From positions 1,178,001-1,242,000 of the forward strand of contig NW_026973566.1 of NCBI RefSeq assembly GCF_963855985.1: DNA of 64,000 nucleotides, in the 5' to 3' direction. The stretch comes from Ostrinia nubilalis (Eukaryota; Arthropoda; Insecta; Lepidoptera; Crambidae). A model generated the notes under the pieces. That model made no database searches, was not told where the DNA came from, and saw only the letters and a list, made by a program, of their open reading frames with translations. The position numbers and the translations under genes are program-made. How positions within the stretch are numbered: position 1 is the first letter of the stretch; every line of letters starts with the position of its first letter. Of this stretch, positions 59,520 through 64,000 are shown one piece after another.

Positions 59520-60515
59520 TACAAGTGCAGGCAGAGCAGGTAGTAAAGGCGCGCGCGCACGGGTGACTTTTGTCTTAGTATGTCAACTACTAATTACTGT
59601 CATGGTGACAAAAGTTTCTTGTAATGACTACCGTACAGTACAGAAACCGCTGGGAAGGGGTATCTTTGTTCAACAATTACGTCGAAACTAATAGACGTAG
59701 AATAATAAATTTACATTCGTTTTGTAGAATAGCTCAAATACTAATAATACAATGCAAATAAAACATACCTTAACGACCTGGTTTTTCTTTGTGTTGGGAA
59801 ATAACTGAAAAAGATGTGAAAAAAAATCATGTTTATTTGTAATTAAATCCATTCTTACACCCTTAAAATGTATGAAACTTGTATCTGTTTTCTACTTTTA
59901 CTAATAGATAATTTTATTGGCTATCGCATGATACAAAATTTTTGCTTTTTAATGTTAAACTACTCACGCTATCACTTGTTTTTGAAGGAAGAGGTGAAAA
60001 CTTAAAATTAAAAACTTAAATCCTTGTAAATATGCGAGAAATAGGTCAAGCTCCAAATTTAAAGCATTTTCACCGATAAAATTGTCCATAGATTACGCCC
60101 TTAAAGTTTGATTACTACATGCCCGGACACACTGTATAATTATCATAGCTTACTCGTATTTGTTAGGGATTTCGATTGTTATATTGGCGTTGGTGGCACC
60201 TGTAATTATTCACATCGTAGTATACTTCTGTTTTTGGTTTGGTTTATATTAATTTCTGGTCAATATACTGAGTCTTATTGTTGTGTTACAGTTCTATTGT
60301 TACACATTAATTACTATAATTTGCAGATACTGGCTTCATATCACTGTATTTTGGTACAACTTACTGAAAAATATAAAAATAAAATATTGTACGCGTCTCA
60401 AGTGTATTTATTACTTACCTATAACACTGTCAGGGTTCGATTGCATATTATTTCAATGTTTCATACGTCTTGTAACCATACTATTAATTTTGATGGCTAC
60501 ACAAAATAGGTTCTA
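59520..60515. other. AT-rich sequence around the right end of the TA-flanked element
   Basis: 59520-60136 is the right part of the TA-flanked element, and 60137-60515 should be the former ORF1/ORF2 junction of the interrupted LINE. Open frames at 60108-60509 have no motif and cross the element border, so I do not call them. Confidence 0.45.
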
Positions 60516-60741
60516 ATAATATAATCTCAATTTACTACCAGAACTGTCGAGGACTAAAAACTAAGCTTAATACTGTCTATATGAACATCTTGTCACACAA
60601 TTATCATGTTATAGTGTTGACAGAAACATGGTTGAACGTAAACATACACAGCGTTATCAGCTGTTTCGCTGCGATAGGAACCAAGCGGCGACCGGCCGGC
60701 GGGACGGCGGCGGCGTTATGGTGGCGGTGCTCCGCGGGCTG
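60516..60741 (+). pseudogene. LINE endonuclease N-terminal fragment
   Basis: Plus strand: YYQNCRGLKTKLNTVY, HVIVLTETWLN, then after a slip FRCDRNQAATGRRDGGGVMV. These are the first APE-endonuclease blocks of LINE ORF2 (Asn and Glu residues). It ends abruptly at the Gypsy LTR (60742). Confidence 0.8.
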
Positions 60742-61067
60742 TGTTAGATAATAGCATTTAGAATAAGTACTTGATATTGTAATTACTATTTGTTTGTATG
60801 TACACTAATTAATTAACTATCTTTATTCTTAAATGATTTGTTTACCATTCCCATAATTTAATTGTATCATTACTTAATGATTGTTTACTATTCTCACGAT
60901 AACGACTTTACTCATAAGTGTATCCCCACCATTCCCGAATCCTTAAATACCCAAAACTCCTTAGTTCTAGTTCAGTTGTATCAGTCGTATCCCAAATCTC
61001 ATTGTAACCAGTTGTACTATTAAAGTTAGTTTTTAAAAACCTTAGTTTCGCTTCCACTACGTAACAA
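60742..61067 (+). repeat. Gypsy 5' LTR
   Basis: 326 bp, TGTTAGATAATAG to TACGTAACA, with canonical TG...CA ends. The 3' LTR is outside the window, so age cannot be estimated here. Confidence 0.85.
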
Positions 61068-61070
61068 TTT

Positions 61071-61088
61071 GGCGCAGTCGGTAGGATC
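61071..61088 (+). promoter_or_regulatory. Gypsy primer-binding site
   Basis: TGGCGCAGTCGGTAGGAT, three bases after the LTR. This matches the tRNA-Ser type site used by 17.6/297-like Gypsy elements, by family knowledge. Confidence 0.8.
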
Positions 61089-61388
61089 TCGCGTGATCAG
61101 TGCGTAATAAGTCGAAGTAAACGTCGTACGTCGAAACCTCATCATCAACGAGACAACATCGCTCAACGAAGAAGAAACATCGACGTGACGGTAGCTGCAA
61201 GCTTTCGAGAACTTCGCCGAACCATGCAGATCCATTTAATACTGTTACTGTGGTAAGTGGCATAACTAGTTTCGCTCTTCTATTCCCTATTTATTACTAT
61301 ATCTATTATTCTATACCATACCATTACTAAATCTAATTCCATATCTTATTCCATATCTTAGATCCCATTTTAATTAAATTATTAACTA

Positions 61389-62462
61389 ATGACAAAGGAA
61401 ATCAAGAACGAACCCTGTAATCAATTATACAGCGAATTATCCTCATTTTTCGAAGCTTCATACAAAGCCAAAATGACTCTCGACATCTCAACACTTTTAA
61501 AATTAATCCCTGCCTTCGACACCGACAAAAATGACCAAATTTATAGATTCGTCAGATCTTGCGACTCTGCTTTTAAATTGGCCACCGAAGACCAGAAGGC
61601 AATACTCCTTGTATATACATTAAATAATATCACCGGTTCAGGTGCATCAGACGTGCACAGTAAACAACACATATGTTGGACTAGTTTGCGCACATTTTTG
61701 ATAGACAGGTTCTCCAATGTCAAAACAATTCCACATTTAAATTTGGAACTTCAATCTTTGTTCCAAAGACCCAACGAAAGTATCACTGAGTACTTTCATA
61801 GAGTCGATCTATGTAGGAGTAAAATAATAGAAAAACTAAACGCCGAAATCATCGATGACACATTATCAGGTCGCTTAGCGACTACTGAAGAAACCGCACT
61901 AAGCGTCTTCGTCAATGGATTAAATTCCGACATAGGAACAATGCTCAGAACCAAAGGTTTTACTGCATTAGCTGAGGCAGGCCGCTTTGCTATTCAGGAG
62001 GATAAAATCCGAGCAATGAATAATGCTCGTCAAACATTATTCAGATTAACAGTCCCAACAAATAATGCCCGTCAGCCACTATTCAGGCCGACAGTCCCTC
62101 GACATACTAATAATTCAACTCATAGAACAATAATACCAAGATATAATTCAAATAACAGATTCACACCTCCAAATCAACCTCACCCACAAACTAATTCAAA
62201 TTTCACTGCACAGAACCCAAAAATATGCAATTACTGCAAGAATGTAGGACACGAAATTGCTGACTGTCGTAAACGAGCTTATAACAATAATCTCCGTAAT
62301 AATCAGGCACAAAAAGCTTTGCCCGCACCTCCAGCGCAAGTCAATAATTTAAACTCCTGGGCGACCAACGAAATGAGCAACTCGTTGGAAATCGCTACAG
62401 TATCTTGCTCACAGACTCCGACTCACCTGTTAACACAGGACATAGACAACCTCCAACTCTAA
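61389..62462 (+). CDS. Gypsy gag
   Basis: 357 codons from an ATG. The N-terminal two thirds are helical capsid-like sequence (WTSLRTFLIDRFSN, LQSLFQRPNESITEYFHRV). A tandem 14-residue repeat lies near 211-238 (NNARQ-LFR--VP twice). One CCHC knuckle follows: C280-C283-H288-C293. It forms the particle and binds RNA. The end overlaps the start of pol, which is in the -1 frame. The frame is intact. Confidence 0.9.
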   Translation: MTKEIKNEPCNQLYSELSSFFEASYKAKMTLDISTLLKLIPAFDTDKNDQIYRFVRSCDSAFKLATEDQKAILLVYTLNNITGSGASDVHSKQHICWTSLRTFLIDRFSNVKTIPHLNLELQSLFQRPNESITEYFHRVDLCRSKIIEKLNAEIIDDTLSGRLATTEETALSVFVNGLNSDIGTMLRTKGFTALAEAGRFAIQEDKIRAMNNARQTLFRLTVPTNNARQPLFRPTVPRHTNNSTHRTIIPRYNSNNRFTPPNQPHPQTNSNFTAQNPKICNYCKNVGHEIADCRKRAYNNNLRNNQAQKALPAPPAQVNNLNSWATNEMSNSLEIATVSCSQTPTHLLTQDIDNLQL

Positions 62463-63853
62463 GACTCAATCAATCATCCTCAAAAGCCACTGAATCTAAC
62501 AGGGCGTCTTCACAAACTCAAACTGTCCGCAACAAACAGTTTAGAGACGCATCTGTACAAACTTCTATATCTTTAATAGCACCAAACAAACAGGGTAACC
62601 AGCCCCAAACTCTTGGTCCTATCACCGAATCATGTACTAAATCTACTAAATCAAATATAGCACCAAACGAACAGGGTAACCAGCCCCAAACCCTTGGTCC
62701 TATCACTGAATCATATTCCAAATCTACTTATACAAATCCTAAATCGAAATCAAAGTCAAAAAGGAAACCTAAATCAAATCCTAAAACTTCTAAGTCGAAA
62801 CCTAAAATTGAATCCTTTGCAATCTCATCTTTGAACGATGTTCCACCCGAAAATCTTTTACACGGCACCTTACACATCGAAGGAAAGCCAGTCACCTTAT
62901 TAATTGATACCGGAGCAGGAATCTCGGTAATAAAAAGTAACAAAATTGGATCTTCACATATAGATAAATCTAACATCGCATCCATTGTAGGAATCTCGAG
63001 CACACAAAGTTCAACCCTTACCTCGGGAACTACCGAGATATCCCTTGACAATTTACCTAAATTCAAATTCCATGTTGCCGACCTAAACATTAAAGCAGAC
63101 GGTATTTTAGGTAATGATTTCATGTCCAAATTTAATTGCCACCTCTATATTCAATCAAAAACAATGCGATTACGTGACAAAACATATAGACTCCATTTCT
63201 TAAGCGACAGTCCCAAGGAAAATGAATACCCCGATAAACAATTAATTAATAGTCGCTCAGAAACAGTAATTATGTGTAACACAAATAGTATTCATACGGG
63301 AACCGCATTAGTCGAAAAACAAACATTAGCTAATGGCATCATCATTCCACACGCATTAGTTAGCGTCGAAAACAACTCATTTGTTATCACTTGTATAAAC
63401 ACAAACAAAAATGATGAACTTATCAATATTCCCACACTCGAAGTTAGTCCTTTTGACCAGAATGAACAAATATCTAATATAAATGAACATCCAATAAATA
63501 ATTTAAATCCCATGTCCCAATCTGATAGACAAAGCAAAGTTCTGTCGTCCATAAGACGAGATCATTTAAACAAGGAAGAATCCACGTCATTAAATAAAAT
63601 AATTTCCCAGTACTCAGATTTATTTTTCCTCGAAGGCGACACCTTATCTTTCAGTAATCATACAAAACACAAAATAACTACTACAACTGACACTCCCATT
63701 CACACTAAAACATATCGATTCCCACAAGTTCACGAAAACGAAGTCAAAACTCAAGTTCAAAAAATGCTAGAACAAGATATAATCAGACCAAGTTCCTCTC
63801 CATGGAGTAGCCCAATTTGGGTTGTCCCTAAAAAAAACAGATGCCTCGGGTAA
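62405..63853 (+). pseudogene. Gypsy pol: protease and start of RT
   Basis: Open in the -1 frame relative to gag, probably expressed by frameshifting; the first codon is not ATG and I see no classic slippery heptamer. It has a Ser/Lys-rich spacer with an 81-bp direct duplication (62576 and 62657 starts). The aspartic protease shows LLIDTGAGISVI (DTG at about residues 168-170) and ILGNDF. The RT begins ([20 protein letters not shown]), then the frame breaks in an eight-A run near 63829. Confidence 0.88.
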
Positions 63854-64000
63854 ACGTAAATGGCGATTAGTAATAGATTACCGAAAATTAAATGAGGTAA
63901 CAATCGGTGACAGTTACCCACTGCCGAACATTACAGACATTCTAGATAAATTAGGGCACTCACAATATTTTACAACCCTAGACCTCGCATCTGGGTTTCA
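63834..64000 (+). pseudogene. Gypsy RT, continuing past the window
   Basis: After the A-run slip the text continues in the next frame with [33 protein letters not shown] and [11 protein letters not shown] (first catalytic Asp of the RT palm). The window ends within the palm. Confidence 0.9.

Larger units (their letters stand above)
54589..60136. mobile_element. TA-flanked element with ACAGGGTGTCC ends
   Basis: Left end TACAGGGTGTCCCGTAATGT, right end the near-complement of TACAGTGTGTCCGGGCATGT, with TA beyond each. Without the hAT-type MITE inside, it is about 1.2 kb. It shares the ACAGGGTGT tip with 35018-37249. No coding region is recognised in 54600-55190 or 59520-60130, which are AT-rich. 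It is non-autonomous. Confidence 0.65.
53640..60741 (+). mobile_element. LINE 5' half, split by nested DNA elements
   Basis: ORF1 (53801-54588) and the start of the ORF2 endonuclease (60516-60741) belong to one LINE copy on the plus strand. The TA-flanked element 54589-60136 interrupts it, and the Gypsy LTR at 60742 cuts off the rest. The order ORF1-endonuclease and the spacing left after removing the insert (about 600 bp) support one original copy. Confidence 0.65.
60742..64000 (+). mobile_element. Gypsy LTR retrotransposon, left part
   Basis: The 5' LTR (60742-61067) is followed by a primer-binding site, leader, gag (61389-62462) and pol (from about 62405), which continues past the window edge in the RT domain. 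The element inserted in a LINE endonuclease. A one-base slip in an A run near 63825-63833 breaks pol. No env can be judged from this window. Confidence 0.92.

Noticed and set aside
60108..60509. 133-codon protein
   Set aside because: It crosses the right end of a DNA element and has no motif.

Overview
This is eukaryotic DNA made almost entirely of nested transposable elements; I find no convincing host gene. The mixture points to an insect, most likely a moth or butterfly. It holds a TTAA-flanked piggyBac-like element with CTAGAAAGACGG ends, Helitrons ending in a GC hairpin plus CTAG, tRNA-derived SINEs, Jockey/CR1/RTE-type LINEs with short tandem tails, 8-bp-TSD hAT elements and a PIF/Harbinger MADF exon. 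No bacterial feature, rRNA gene, CRISPR array or free-standing tRNA gene was seen. The family and species inference is from recognition, not from a search.

1-11.2 kb: a nearly complete Jockey-clade LINE (1334-6945, minus strand) has a perfect 14-15 bp target duplication, a three-knuckle ORF1, a TAATG stop/start overlap into ORF2, and one frameshift at the end of the endonuclease. Next is a Harbinger-like element (7075-10878). It was split by a 5'-truncated LINE (7656-10861), which was split by a hAT element (7864-10014), which was split by an RTE tail (about 8463-8952).

11.2-43.8 kb: two tandem copies of an old composite unit (LINE tails plus a decayed Jockey-like RT) lie head to tail, meeting at 29656/29657. 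Because the copies align, each works as an empty-site control for insertions in the other. Copy 1 took two 8-bp-TSD elements (12598-14294, 14417-16020), a 307-bp-LTR element (16187-26989) and a TA-flanked element (27092-29524). The LTR element encloses a long-TIR element (17320-23520) carrying a LINE, and an 88-bp octamer-bearing minisatellite. Copy 2 took a piggyBac-like element (30284-42441). That holds a copia element (32455-41078), which holds a deleted TA-flanked element (33770-37725), which holds Helitrons, one of them split by a long-TIR element (35018-37249).

43.8-53.6 kb: two decayed LINEs stand in tandem, the second carrying a truncated LINE and a SINE. They are followed by another SINE, a CACTA-ended element with a 3-bp TTA duplication, a LINE tail, and fragments of a DNA-transposon protein.

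53.6-64 kb: a LINE ORF1/endonuclease copy (about 53640-60741) is split by a TA-flanked element (54589-60136), itself split by a hAT-type MITE with TSD TTACCAAG (55199-59511), itself split by a nearly full-length LINE (55226-58973). A Gypsy element (5' LTR 60742-61067, gag, pol) runs off the right edge.

The elements do not form a pathway. The value of the window is its unusually readable insertion history and a few poorly named element families. I do not see a new defence or metabolic system.
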